64,000 bases of DNA from Rhodoplanes serenus (GTDB taxonomy: Bacteria > Pseudomonadota > Alphaproteobacteria > Rhizobiales > Xanthobacteraceae). The notes under the pieces were generated by a model that saw only the letters and a list, made by a program, of their open reading frames with translations, searched no databases and had not been told where the DNA came from. The stretch is taken from assembly GCA_009720755.1 (NCBI GenBank), contig WNKV01000013.1:1-64000 (forward strand), given 5' to 3'. The position numbers and the translations under genes are program-made. Below are positions 15,364-23,062 of this stretch, in pieces. How positions within the stretch are numbered: the first letter of the stretch is position 1; each line of letters opens with the position of its first letter.

Positions 15364-16109
15364 GGCGCGGCGCCGCCCGGCCGGGCGGTGGCTCCTCTCG
15401 GGCGTGCCCGCAAGCTGCGTTCGGTGAGCGCCCCGAACACAAGGCCGAGCATCGTCCACAGCGCGAGCTGGGTGCCGAGCGAGGCGGCGCGGAACTGCCA
15501 CAGCACGGCGGCCGGGAAGGTCTCCGGCACCTCGTCGACCGAGGGCAGCACCGCCATCACCACCACCATGGCGACCAGATACGCGACGATGCCCGCCAGG
15601 GCGGCGTTCCAGGCGCCGAGCCGCGCGTGCAGGCGGCGGCCGAGACCGAGCGCCGCGACGGCGGTCAGCACCGAGAAGCCCATCATGGCGACGAACAGCC
15701 ACGAGCGTGTGGTCAGCGTCTCGGCGCTGGCGGCGCCGGGCGGATTGGCCGGATACTTGAGCTGCGGCATCAGCACCAGCACCACGAAGCCGGCGAGCGC
15801 CAGCACGAGCGCCGTGGTGCGCGGCCCGACGCGGCCGATCCGTCCCTGGGCGTACGCGAAGGCGAGCCCGAAGGCACCGCCGGTCGCCCCGCCCAACACC
15901 ACGAGGCCGGTCAGCAGGCCCAGCGTGCTCTGCACGGCGCGGCTGACGATCTCGGGTGAGGGAGCCTCACCGGCGGCGTGGCCGGCGTGCTCCTCGAACG
16001 TAATGGCGAGCTCGAGCGGCGGCTCGCCGATCAGCCAGGCGACCACGAAAGCGAGCAGTCCCGCGAGGATGCCGGACAGCATCCCCCGGACCAGAAGAGT
16101 CCGAGCCAT
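15360..16109 (-). CDS. cbtA: Cobalt transporter subunit CbtA
   Basis: This 249-residue integral membrane protein has about five to six hydrophobic segments. The first is MLSGILAGLLAFVVAWLIG; later ones include LALAGFVVLVLM and GIVAYLVAMVVVMAVLP. Family stretches PQLKYPANPPG and GLAFAYAQGR support CbtA. CbtA and CbtB form a predicted cobalt transporter typically controlled by B12 riboswitches, and here both are downstream of one. The start at 16109 is 18 bases after the cbtB stop. Confidence 0.9.
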   Translation of the reverse strand: MARTLLVRGMLSGILAGLLAFVVAWLIGEPPLELAITFEEHAGHAAGEAPSPEIVSRAVQSTLGLLTGLVVLGGATGGAFGLAFAYAQGRIGRVGPRTTALVLALAGFVVLVLMPQLKYPANPPGAASAETLTTRSWLFVAMMGFSVLTAVAALGLGRRLHARLGAWNAALAGIVAYLVAMVVVMAVLPSVDEVPETFPAAVLWQFRAASLGTQLALWTMLGLVFGALTERSLRARPRGATARPGGAAP

Positions 16110-16127
16110 AATGGGGCCGTCGTCGGC

Positions 16128-16349
16128 TCAGTGGCAGGGGAAGCCGAGCAGATGCCGGGCGTCGTGGACGAACTCGTGCACCGTGGTGCCGTCCAAGAGG
16201 GCGGCGGCGCCCTGCTCGGCGCCCACGAACCAAACGGCGGCGAGGCCGACCAGCGCCGCGAAGGCGGCCCAGGGCAGAATCTCCCGAACCGGAACGACCG
16301 GAAGCTCGGACGATCCGGCGAGGCCGGGCAGAGTCGCGATGTCGGACAT
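16128..16349 (-). CDS. cbtB: Cobalt transporter subunit CbtB
   Basis: This 73-residue protein has one transmembrane helix (about residues 26-44) and a C-terminal His-rich segment HEFVHDARHLLGFPCH, the expected metal-capturing motif of CbtB. ATG 16349 is preceded by a strong GAGGAGACC ribosome binding site. It is the first gene of the riboswitch-led cbtB-cbtA-unknown operon. Confidence 0.93.
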   Translation of the reverse strand: MSDIATLPGLAGSSELPVVPVREILPWAAFAALVGLAAVWFVGAEQGAAALLDGTTVHEFVHDARHLLGFPCH

Positions 16350-16385
16350 GAGGTCTCCTCTGGGATTGCGCGTCCCGTTCGAGTG

Positions 16386-16426
16386 CGGCCCGTCGAGGGC
16401 CGGAGTCCCCGCGGATCGAGATCCGC
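16386..16426 (-). promoter_or_regulatory. Tandem hairpins between riboswitch and cbtB
   Basis: Two perfect stems follow the riboswitch on the minus strand: GCGGAT-CTCG-ATCCGC (16426-16411) and CGGCCC-TCGAC-GGGCCG (16402-16386). There is no T-run, so they may form part of the expression platform or a Rho-type block rather than an intrinsic terminator. Confidence 0.45.
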
Positions 16427-16433
16427 AGGACGT

Positions 16434-16545
16434 GGAGCCGGGGTCTGACTTGCGATCCTCGCGCGAGGATCGCACACAGTGGCGCGACCGTGCCGGACTT
16501 GCACCGGCTTCCCGTCTCCGACAGTCGCCGGATGATGGCGCCGAC
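16434..16545 (-). ncRNA. Cobalamin riboswitch (compact type) for cbtB-cbtA
   Basis: On the minus strand the blocks are GGGAAGCCGGTGCAAGTCCG, GCACGGTCGCGCCACTGTG, a perfect stem TGCGATCCTCGCGCGAGGATCGCA, then AAGTCAGACCCCGG. This is the shorter cobalamin riboswitch form usually found before cobalt transport genes; it ends in AGTCAGA instead of AGCCAGGA. It lies about 85 bases before cbtB. Confidence 0.88.
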
Positions 16546-16622
16546 ACCCGGGGAAGTCAACGAACCATGACACTGCCACTCCGACGTTCAGGCATGCCGC
16601 ATTCGGCCCTGCTGCCGCCGGC

Positions 16623-17228
16623 ATGACGATGCGCCTGCTGCTGCTCGCCTGCGCCGCCACCTCCGCCACGCGGGCGGGCCGGTTCCCGGAGGACGAGCCC
16701 CTCGACGCGGCGACCGTGGCGGCGCTGCCCGGGCTCGCGGCCCGCCTGCCGCGGGTCGATGCCGCACTCGCCGGGCGGGAGCGGCGTGCCGGCGAGACGG
16801 CGGCCGGTCTCGGCCTCGCGGCCGAGCCGGTGGCGGCGCTCGACGACCTCGACCACGGCCGCTGGCGGGGCCGCGCGCTCGCCGAGATCGTCGCGGCGGA
16901 GCCGGACGCGCTGGCGTCGTGGCAGGCCGATCCGGCCGCCGCGCCGCACGGGGGCGAATCGGTGGCGGCCCTGCTGGCACGGGTCGGCGCCTGGCTGGAC
17001 GGCAGGCCGCCGAATCGCCGGCTGATCGCGGTCACCCATCCGGCGGTGCTGCGGGCCGCCGTCGTCCATGTGCTGGCGGCGCCGGCCGCCGCGTTCTGGC
17101 GGATCGATGCGGCGCCGCTGGCGCTCGTGGATCTGCGCCACGACGGCCGCCGCTGGGCCTTGCGCTCCGCCACGCTCGATGCGTTCTGCGCGGTGGGAGA
17201 GGTCACCGAGGGAGTCGGACCACGATGA
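16623..17228 (+). CDS. Histidine-phosphatase-like protein lacking the catalytic His
   Basis: This 201-residue protein resembles the phosphoglycerate mutase/CobC phosphatase superfamily and overlaps the cobC-type aminotransferase gene by 4 bases. Later motifs survive: LDHGRWRGRAL, HGGESVAALLARV and VTHPAVLRAAVVHVL. The N-terminal RHGET-type signature reads ACAAT at residues 9-13, so the phosphohistidine position is C10. Either the active site is rebuilt or the protein is inactive or regulatory. By position it would be the alpha-ribazole phosphate or a related phosphatase of B12 assembly. Two start codons (16623, 16629) are possible. Confidence 0.75.
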   Translation: MTMRLLLLACAATSATRAGRFPEDEPLDAATVAALPGLAARLPRVDAALAGRERRAGETAAGLGLAAEPVAALDDLDHGRWRGRALAEIVAAEPDALASWQADPAAAPHGGESVAALLARVGAWLDGRPPNRRLIAVTHPAVLRAAVVHVLAAPAAAFWRIDAAPLALVDLRHDGRRWALRSATLDAFCAVGEVTEGVGPR

Positions 17229-18277
17229 CGGAGGCGGGTGGCAGCGAGCTTCTGCGTCAGCACGGCGGGCGGATCGACGCCGCGGCGCGCCTCTATCCGC
17301 AGGCGCCGACGCCGTGGCTCGATCTGTCGACCGGCATCAGCCCGCACGCCTATCCGCTGCCGCCGATCCCGCCCGAGGTCTGGCGGCGGCTGCCGCTCGG
17401 GCGTGATCTCGCGGCCCTCGAAGCGGCGGCGCGGAGCGCCTATGGCTGCCCGGCCGGCATGGTGCTGGTGCCGGTGCCGGGCAGCGAGATCGCCATCCGG
17501 TTGCTGCCGTGGCTGTTGCCGCCCCGGCCGCGGGTCGGCCTGCTCGGTCCGACCTATCCGTCGCACGCGGCGGCGTGGGAGGGCAGCGGCGCCGTGGTGC
17601 GGCCGCTCTCAGGTCTGCCGCCGCCGGATGCCGACGACCTCGACGTCGTCGTGCTCGCCAATCCCAACAACCCGGACGGCCGTGTGGTGGCGCGGGCCGA
17701 TCTCCTCGCTTTCGCGGAACGGTGGGGCGCGGCCGGCCACCGCCTCGTCGTCGACGAGGCGTTCGCCGATGTGGTGCCCGCGGTGTCGCTGCTCGCTCTG
17801 CCGGCGCTGCCGCCGGGCGTCGTGGTGCTGCGCTCGCTCGGCAAGTTCTTCGGGCTCGCCGGCCTGCGGGTGGGCGTCGTGGCGGTGGCCGAAGCGGACG
17901 CGCCGGCGTGGCGGCAGCGCCTGGGTGACTGGCCGGTGGCCGGGCCGGCTTGCGTGATCGCCACCGCGGCGCTCACCGATGCGGGCTGGATCGCCGCCAT
18001 GCGGGCGCGGCTCGCCGCCGACCGGCGACGGCTCGACGCGCTGCTCGCGGCCGGCGGCATCGCGCCGTGCGCCGGCACCGACCTGTTCGTGCTGGCCGAG
18101 GGGCCTGCCGGCATCGACCTCGTCGACCACTTCGCTCGCGCCGGAATTCTGGTGCGCGGCTTCGCCGGGGCGCCCGACCGCATCCGGGTCGGCCTGCCGG
18201 GCGCGGAGGCTGAATGGTCGCGGCTCGCCGCCGCGATCGATCTCATTCCCCGCCGCTGCGCCGCGGCGGCGCGATGA
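17225..18277 (+). CDS. cobC: Threonine-phosphate decarboxylase (CobC; CobD in Salmonella naming)
   Basis: This 350-residue PLP-dependent fold-type I enzyme makes (R)-1-amino-2-propanol phosphate, the aminopropanol arm of cobalamin. Key signs are WLDLSTGISPHAYP near residue 30, VLANPNNPDGRVV, VVDEAFADVVP and the PLP lysine K207 in RSLGKFFGLAGLRVG. The late RIRVGLPGAEAEWSRL is typical. ATG 17225 overlaps the preceding stop (ATGA). The 3' end overlaps convergently with the cobZ-like membrane subunit gene by 35 bases. Confidence 0.94.
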   Translation: MTEAGGSELLRQHGGRIDAAARLYPQAPTPWLDLSTGISPHAYPLPPIPPEVWRRLPLGRDLAALEAAARSAYGCPAGMVLVPVPGSEIAIRLLPWLLPPRPRVGLLGPTYPSHAAAWEGSGAVVRPLSGLPPPDADDLDVVVLANPNNPDGRVVARADLLAFAERWGAAGHRLVVDEAFADVVPAVSLLALPALPPGVVVLRSLGKFFGLAGLRVGVVAVAEADAPAWRQRLGDWPVAGPACVIATAALTDAGWIAAMRARLAADRRRLDALLAAGGIAPCAGTDLFVLAEGPAGIDLVDHFARAGILVRGFAGAPDRIRVGLPGAEAEWSRLAAAIDLIPRRCAAAAR

Positions 18278-19379
18278 GGCGATCGATGGCGGCGCGCAGC
18301 AGCGCCGCCGCGCGGAACGGCGCATGCAGCATCTTGGTGGCCGGCAGCACCAGGAAGGTGCCGACCACGACGCCGAGATGCAGCGTCAGCGCCAGCCCCA
18401 TGGCGGCGGTCGCCCGCAGCCCCAGCACCGCGAGCCCGCTCGCCGCGGTCGCGGCGAGCAACGCCAGCAGCACGATGTTCATGCGGATCTCGGCCGGGGC
18501 CGCGGGTTCGCGGTCGGCCCGCGTCTCGATCGCCGCGAGGCCGGCGATGCCGACGAGCATCAGCACGCCGCCGAGGGTGCCGGCGAGGACCGGAAGGCTG
18601 ACGATCGGGTAGGGCGCCGGCGCCCCGGTGACGTGATGGAGGAGCGCGGCCGACACCGTCGACAGCACCGTCAGGGCGAAGCCGGCGACCAGCACATGGT
18701 GGCTGGCGCGACGCTCGCCCGAGAGCTTTTCGCCGGTGTCGTTGCAGCCGTGCCCGCCGCCGCCGAGATTCCTCAGCGTGACGATGTCGGCGAGCGCCGC
18801 CGGCAGCGCCCGCAGCACGATCCGCAGCGGTGCCCGCGGTCCGATGGTGCGCCAGAACGCGACCGTCGCGGCCGCGACCGCCACGACCGCCCAGGCGAAC
18901 GAGAGGCCGGCCGCCGCCGTCATGACGCCCCACGGCACCACGCGGTAGAACGCGCCGCCGCTGGTGTGGACGCCGAACAGGATCTCCGGCGGCACCGCGA
19001 TCAGGACCAGTGCGAGCGCCGCCAGAGTGACGGCCGAGACCACGGCGACGGCGACACGCCCGTTGCGGGCGAAGGCGCCGGCGAGCCACCGCGGCCGGAC
19101 ATGACGCGCGAAGCTCTCCTGGCGCACCTCGGCGAGCGTCCGCGGCAGGTTGACGGCGAACGGATGCGGTGGCGCGTACTGGCAGGCGTACCAGCAGCCG
19201 CGGCAGTTGTGGCAGAGATGGGCGAGGTGCTCGATGTCGGCGCGCGGAAAGCCGTGCTTGCCGGCGATTGCCGGGAACACCGCGCAGTAGCCGTCGCAGT
19301 ACATGCAGGCGGCGCAGATGCGCAGCAGACGCTCGGCCTCGGTGGCCGCGTCGATGGGCGTGTCAGCGGGTCGCGACAC
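18243..19379 (-). CDS. CobZ/TcuB-like iron-sulfur membrane subunit
   Basis: This 378-residue protein has two ferredoxin-like cysteine clusters at the N-terminus (RICAACMYCDGYCAVFPA and HLCHNCRGCWYACQYAPP). About six transmembrane helices with several histidines follow, consistent with heme binding as in TcuB and the C-terminal half of CobZ. In Rhodobacter capsulatus, CobZ is a single FAD/FeS/heme fusion that replaces CobG in making precorrin-3B. Here the two halves are separate genes overlapping by 17 bases. With no cobG visible and a full set of other ring genes around, precorrin-3B synthase is the likely function; tricarballylate dehydrogenase (TcuAB) is the alternative. Confidence 0.8.
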   Translation of the reverse strand: MSRPADTPIDAATEAERLLRICAACMYCDGYCAVFPAIAGKHGFPRADIEHLAHLCHNCRGCWYACQYAPPHPFAVNLPRTLAEVRQESFARHVRPRWLAGAFARNGRVAVAVVSAVTLAALALVLIAVPPEILFGVHTSGGAFYRVVPWGVMTAAAGLSFAWAVVAVAAATVAFWRTIGPRAPLRIVLRALPAALADIVTLRNLGGGGHGCNDTGEKLSGERRASHHVLVAGFALTVLSTVSAALLHHVTGAPAPYPIVSLPVLAGTLGGVLMLVGIAGLAAIETRADREPAAPAEIRMNIVLLALLAATAASGLAVLGLRATAAMGLALTLHLGVVVGTFLVLPATKMLHAPFRAAALLRAAIDRLIAPPRRSGGE

Positions 19380-20736
19380 GGGCGGCCTCCTCGCCGGCGA
19401 TGCGGCCCGACACGGCCGCGAGCGTCACCCCGAGCCCGGCCAGATAGCCGCGCCGCAGCACCGTCGCGGCCATGATCCCGCCCGCCGCCAGCAGCCGGTC
19501 GGCGATGCCGCCGGTGCGCAGCCGTACCCGCATGGCCGCATCGACCGCGACCCCGTGATGCAGGAAGGTGATCCCGGCCACGAGCGGATACCCGGCGAAC
19601 GGTGGCACGCGGATCGGCCGCCCGCCGCGCGCCTCGGCGGTCGCGTTGACGTCCCGCACGGTCGCATCGAGACCCGCCGGGTCGATGGCGAGTGCCGCCG
19701 CGAGCCCCGCCAGCGTCGGTGCCGAGACGGGCGGCAATGCCGTCGGGGCGGCGCGGCTCAGGCCGTCGTGGTCGAGGACGAGCGCCGCACGGCCCTCCGG
19801 GCAGGCGGCGATGCGCGGCCCCCACTGGGCATAATGGGTGCGGCGAAGATCGGCGCGCTCGTCGGCGACACGGCGGCCGTGCTGGTCGACCACGACGCCG
19901 TACGGAATGCCAGTGATGCGGGTGACGATGCCGCCGTCGACGGCCGGCCCGCGGGCATCGACCGGCACCAGATGGCCGAGCCCGGGCGTGCCGGCCGCCG
20001 CGGCGCCGGCGGCGAGGAGGAGCCGCAGGCCGCTCCCGTCCGCATGGGGGGTGCCGCGCACCACCACGGTGTCGGCGGCGTCGCCGAGCTGCCGGCGCAG
20101 CGCCGCGCGGTCGGCCTGGTCGCCGCCGGTCGCCACCACCACGGCGCGCGCCGTGATGCGGGTGAGACTGCCGTCGCGTCGCAGCTCGGCAGTGCAGTGG
20201 CCGGGCTCCACATGCAGACCGGCCAGCGCCGTGTCGTACGACACCCCGACTCCGAGCTGCACCGCTGTCGCAAACAGCGCGTTGATCATCGCCTTGCCGC
20301 CGCCGAGCAGGAAGGCGGTGCGGCGCGAGTAGGGCAGCACGCCGCGGCTCGTCGGCTGCAACGCGACGCCGTTGTCGATCAGGAAACCCGGCAGGTCGGC
20401 GGAGCCGTCGATCAGCCGCCGCGCCACCGGGTCGTCGGTCGCGTGCTCGGTCACGCGCAGGAGATCGTTCAGAAAGGCATCGGCCGGATAGGCGTCGGGC
20501 ACCCACGGCGCCGGGCCGTCGTGGGCGATGCGGAAATTCCGCGCGTGGCGCGTGTTGCCGCCGCGGAGCGCCCGCGGTGCGCTCTCGACGAGATGCACCG
20601 TGGCGCCGGCGCGCCTGGCCGCGATGGCGGCGCACAGGCCCGCCGCGGCACCGCCGGCCACCAGCACGTCGATCTCGGAGAGGGGAGCGCCGGCCGTCAT
20701 GTGTCCGCAGCCGGGGCAGAGGGCCGGCAGGCGCAT
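19363..20736 (-). CDS. CobZ/TcuA-like flavoprotein (precorrin-3B synthase type)
   Basis: This 457-residue FAD-dependent protein has the dinucleotide fold IDVLVAGGAAAGLCAAIAAR near its start, VHLVESAPRALRGGNTRHAR with the GGNTRHA signature of TcuA/CobZ, VVVATGGDQ, and a C-terminal AGGIMAATVLRRGYLAGLG cap of the fumarate-reductase type. It would oxidise precorrin-3A together with the FeS/heme membrane partner. ATG 20736 is preferred because GGCGAGGCGG lies just upstream. ATG 20784 and ATG 20700 are alternatives; the longer forms carry an odd CPGCGH motif. The gene is divergent from the B12-riboswitch unit starting at 20826. Confidence 0.78.
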   Translation of the reverse strand: MRLPALCPGCGHMTAGAPLSEIDVLVAGGAAAGLCAAIAARRAGATVHLVESAPRALRGGNTRHARNFRIAHDGPAPWVPDAYPADAFLNDLLRVTEHATDDPVARRLIDGSADLPGFLIDNGVALQPTSRGVLPYSRRTAFLLGGGKAMINALFATAVQLGVGVSYDTALAGLHVEPGHCTAELRRDGSLTRITARAVVVATGGDQADRAALRRQLGDAADTVVVRGTPHADGSGLRLLLAAGAAAAGTPGLGHLVPVDARGPAVDGGIVTRITGIPYGVVVDQHGRRVADERADLRRTHYAQWGPRIAACPEGRAALVLDHDGLSRAAPTALPPVSAPTLAGLAAALAIDPAGLDATVRDVNATAEARGGRPIRVPPFAGYPLVAGITFLHHGVAVDAAMRVRLRTGGIADRLLAAGGIMAATVLRRGYLAGLGVTLAAVSGRIAGEEAARVATR

Positions 20737-20825
20737 CGCCGCCTCGCCGGTGCCCGCGTCGTCGTGGCGCGCGCCGCGCCGCATCGCCGCCGGTGCGCTT
20801 GCGTCACGCCCATGTTCATGCTGAT

Positions 20826-21025
20826 GTGATCACGTCTTCGGTGCCTCTCGTCGAGAGGTGAAACGGGAACGCGGTCCAGCGACGGCTCGCCTTGCGAGCA
20901 TGTCCCCCAAGCCGCGGCTGCCCCCGCAACTGTGGACGGACCGTCGCCGATCGGAAGCCACTGGGCGCGCGCCCGGGAAGGTGATCGGCGGCCAGGGTCC
21001 GTGAGCCAGGAGACCGGCCGGAGAC
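20826..21025 (+). ncRNA. Cobalamin riboswitch before the Cys-rich protein and cobU
   Basis: Plus-strand blocks in order are CGGTGCCTCTCG, GGTGAAACGGGAACGCGG, GCGGCTGCCCCCGCAACTGT, AAGCCACTGGGCGCG, GGGAAGGTGATCGGCGG, AGGGTCCGTGAGCCAGG and the B12 box AGCCAGGAGACCGGCCG ending near 21020. The first large gene begins 320 bases further on, after a tiny open frame and a minisatellite. Confidence 0.93.
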
Positions 21026-21067
21026 GCTGGTCCAGTCCGTTCGACGGCGGGTCGAAAGGGGAGAGTC

Positions 21068-21085
21068 ATGATCATCGCACGCTGA
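21068..21085 (+). other. Possible five-codon leader ORF
   Basis: AAAGGGGAGAGTC directly precedes ATG, and the frame reads M-I-I-A-R-stop. It lies 40 bases after the riboswitch with a better ribosome binding site than the next real gene. It may be a leader peptide or the remnant of an original start displaced by the downstream repeats. Confidence 0.35.
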
Positions 21086-21119
21086 CCGAATCCGATCGAT
21101 GGCGCAATGGCCGCGTCGT

Positions 21120-21209
21120 CGCGATCGGCCTTGGTCGCGATCGGCCTTGGTCGCGATCGGCCTTGGTCGCGATCGGCCTTGGTCGCGATCGGTCTTGGTC
21201 GCGATCGGC
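21120..21209 (+). repeat. 16-bp tandem repeat (about 5.6 copies)
   Basis: The unit CGCGATCGGCCTTGGT repeats head to tail, the first four copies nearly identical and the last ones with single changes. It lies between the cobalamin riboswitch and the Cys-rich gene. Strings of GATC and CGATCG continue past it to about 21320. Confidence 0.95.
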
Positions 21210-21345
21210 ATCGCTCGAACCATCCTCGTCTGAACCGCCGTCATGGGTGACGCGATCGCGCGACGCTCGTCGCCGCGATCGCCCGAACGGGCCGGTGCGA
21301 CGGCGCCTCGATCGCCGTCGTGCTCCGCGTTGCGCGAGAGTCGCG

Positions 21346-21696
21346 ATGGAACCAAAGGACACCACCAGCAACGAAGCCTACAAGGGCTTCACCAACACAG
21401 CCTGTCCGTTCCTGCCGTGCCATGCCGGCGTGCGCGGCGCCTTCAACTGCCTGTTCTGCTACTGCCCGCTGATCGCCTATCACTGTCCCGGTCCCTATGT
21501 GGTGTTCACCGACCGCAACGGGGGGCGCCGCAAGGACTGCTCGGCCTGCACGCTGCCGCACAACGGCTATCGCGGTGCGTGGGCCTTCATCCAGAAATGG
21601 CTGGAGCGGCCGGTCGTGTGGGATGGCGGCGTCCAGACGCGGCGCTTCCGTTTGCCCCGGCGTCCGCCGACGCTCGCACGGCGCGGCGAATCGTGA
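21346..21696 (+). CDS. Cysteine-rich small-domain protein linked to cobalamin
   Basis: This 116-residue protein has a compact set of conserved cysteines, CPFLPCHAG, FNCLFCYCPLIAYHCPGPY and KDCSACTLPH, typical of the Cys-rich small domain (zinc-finger-like) often encoded beside cobalamin genes. It lies downstream of the riboswitch at 20826-21025 and 31 bases before cobU. Function unknown; metal or corrinoid binding or a role in salvage is inferred from context. ATG 21346 starts just before the conserved core with only a weak GCGAGAG upstream, and the frame stays open far upstream without clear coding character. The last 20 residues are basic and variable. Confidence 0.78.
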   Translation: MEPKDTTSNEAYKGFTNTACPFLPCHAGVRGAFNCLFCYCPLIAYHCPGPYVVFTDRNGGRRKDCSACTLPHNGYRGAWAFIQKWLERPVVWDGGVQTRRFRLPRRPPTLARRGES

Positions 21697-21727
21697 TCGA
21701 AGAGCGGCCGGCAGGGACAAGCGATCG

Positions 21728-22243
21728 ATGAGCGACCTGATCTTCCTCACCGGCCCGGTGCGCAGTGGCAAGAGCCGCCGGGCCGTCGACATCGCGACGC
21801 GCTGGGGGGACGATGTCGTTTACGTCGCCACCTATCGGCGCGATCCGGACGACGCCGAGATGGCCGAGCGGGTGCGCCGCCACCAGGCCGAGCGGCCGGC
21901 GTGGCGCACCCTGGAGGCGCCGCCGACGGTGTCGGAGGCGCTGGCGGCGCTCGATCCGCCGCCCTCCGGGGTCGTCCTCGACAGCCTCGGCCTGTGGCTC
22001 GGTGACCGCTTCGAGGGCAGCGACGCGGCCATCCTGGATGGCTGGAGCGACGAGCTGGCCCGCTTCCGCGCGGCGCCGTGGCCCGTGGTGGTGATCGGCG
22101 ACGAGATCGGCTGGAGCCCGGTTCCGGCCGACGCGGCGCTGCGACGCTTCCGCGATCTCGCCGGCTTCCTGGGGCAGCGCACCGCCGCGGCCGCCACCGA
22201 GGCGTGGCTGATGGTGGCGGGCTGCCCGGTGCGGCTCAAGTAA
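21728..22243 (+). CDS. cobU: Adenosylcobinamide kinase/guanylyltransferase
   Basis: This 171-residue bifunctional enzyme (CobP in Pseudomonas naming) phosphorylates adenosylcobinamide and then attaches GMP, preparing it for nucleotide-loop joining. The P-loop FLTGPVRSGKSRRAVDIA lies at residues 6-23, followed by VVYVATYRRDPDDAEMAERV, HQAERPAWRTLEAP and VVLDSLGLWLGDRF. Near the end VVVIGDEIGWSPVP replaces the usual NEVGxGIVP with some divergence. It is probably co-transcribed with the Cys-rich gene under the riboswitch. It ends one base before the btuD-type gene on the opposite strand. Confidence 0.92.
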   Translation: MSDLIFLTGPVRSGKSRRAVDIATRWGDDVVYVATYRRDPDDAEMAERVRRHQAERPAWRTLEAPPTVSEALAALDPPPSGVVLDSLGLWLGDRFEGSDAAILDGWSDELARFRAAPWPVVVIGDEIGWSPVPADAALRRFRDLAGFLGQRTAAAATEAWLMVAGCPVRLK

Positions 22244-23062
22244 TCAGTTCCGCCCGGAGCCGATGTCGGCGTCGTCCGGCCTGGCGACGGCTTGCAGAAG
22301 ACGGCCGTGCGGGGTTTCGAGCCGCATGAAGTCGACCCCGAAGGCGCGGTCGAGGCGACGATCGTGGAACAGGTCGGCGGCCGTGCCGGCCGCGGCCAGG
22401 CGACCGCCGGCGAGCAGCACCACTCGGTCGAAGGCGCGGAAGGCGAGATCGAGATCGTGCATGGCGACGATGCACAGCCGGTCGCGGCCGCGGCGAGCGA
22501 GCCCGTCGACCACGCCGATCCGATGACGGACATCCAGGCTGGCGCCGGGCTCGTCGGCGATCAGCACCGGCGGATCGACCGCGAGCACCATGGCGAGCAG
22601 CACGCGGGCGCGCTCGCCCCCCGACAGCGCCGACCACCGGCGCTGCGCCAGAGGGCCGAGGCCGTGCGCCGCCAGCACCGCGGCCACCGAATCCGTCGCC
22701 GCCGCATCCGGTGACGCCGTGCCGCCGCGCTCGACGCCGAGGCGGACGAGATCGACGACCCGCAGGTCCCAATGCGGCGCGAAGTGCTGGGGCAGGAAGC
22801 CGATGGTCGCGGCCCGCTCGGCCGTCGGCAGCGCGGCGACCGGCCGGTCGCCGAGCCGCACCGTGCCGTGGTCCGGCACCAGCAGGCCGGCGAGCGCCCG
22901 CAGCAGGGTCGACTTGCCGGCGCCGTTGGGGCCGATCAGCGCGACGCTGCCGGTGGCCGGCAGACTCAGCGTGATGTCGGCCAGGATCGTCGTGCCGCCG
23001 CGCTGGAGGCCGAGACCTTGCGCCGAGAGGCCGACCGTGGTCGCCGCGCTCCGGTGCGTCAT
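22244..23062 (-). CDS. btuD: Cobalamin ABC transporter ATP-binding protein
   Basis: This 272-residue ATPase of the FecE/BtuD type powers B12 import. Walker A is LIGPNGAGKSTLLRALAG, the Q-loop region FLPQHFAPHW, the signature LSGGERARVLLAM, Walker B VLIADEPGASLD and the switch histidine AMHDLDLAF. Its start overlaps the permease stop by 4 bases. It is the last gene of the riboswitch-led import operon. Confidence 0.9.
   Translation of the reverse strand: MTHRSAATTVGLSAQGLGLQRGGTTILADITLSLPATGSVALIGPNGAGKSTLLRALAGLLVPDHGTVRLGDRPVAALPTAERAATIGFLPQHFAPHWDLRVVDLVRLGVERGGTASPDAAATDSVAAVLAAHGLGPLAQRRWSALSGGERARVLLAMVLAVDPPVLIADEPGASLDVRHRIGVVDGLARRGRDRLCIVAMHDLDLAFRAFDRVVLLAGGRLAAAGTAADLFHDRRLDRAFGVDFMRLETPHGRLLQAVARPDDADIGSGRN

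Noticed and set aside
20737-20784. Longer start of the CobZ-like flavoprotein with a CPGCGH motif downstream
   Set aside because: ATG 20736 has a better ribosome binding site; the CPGCGH motif lies after it and may simply be a variable N-terminal part, so no functional claim is made.
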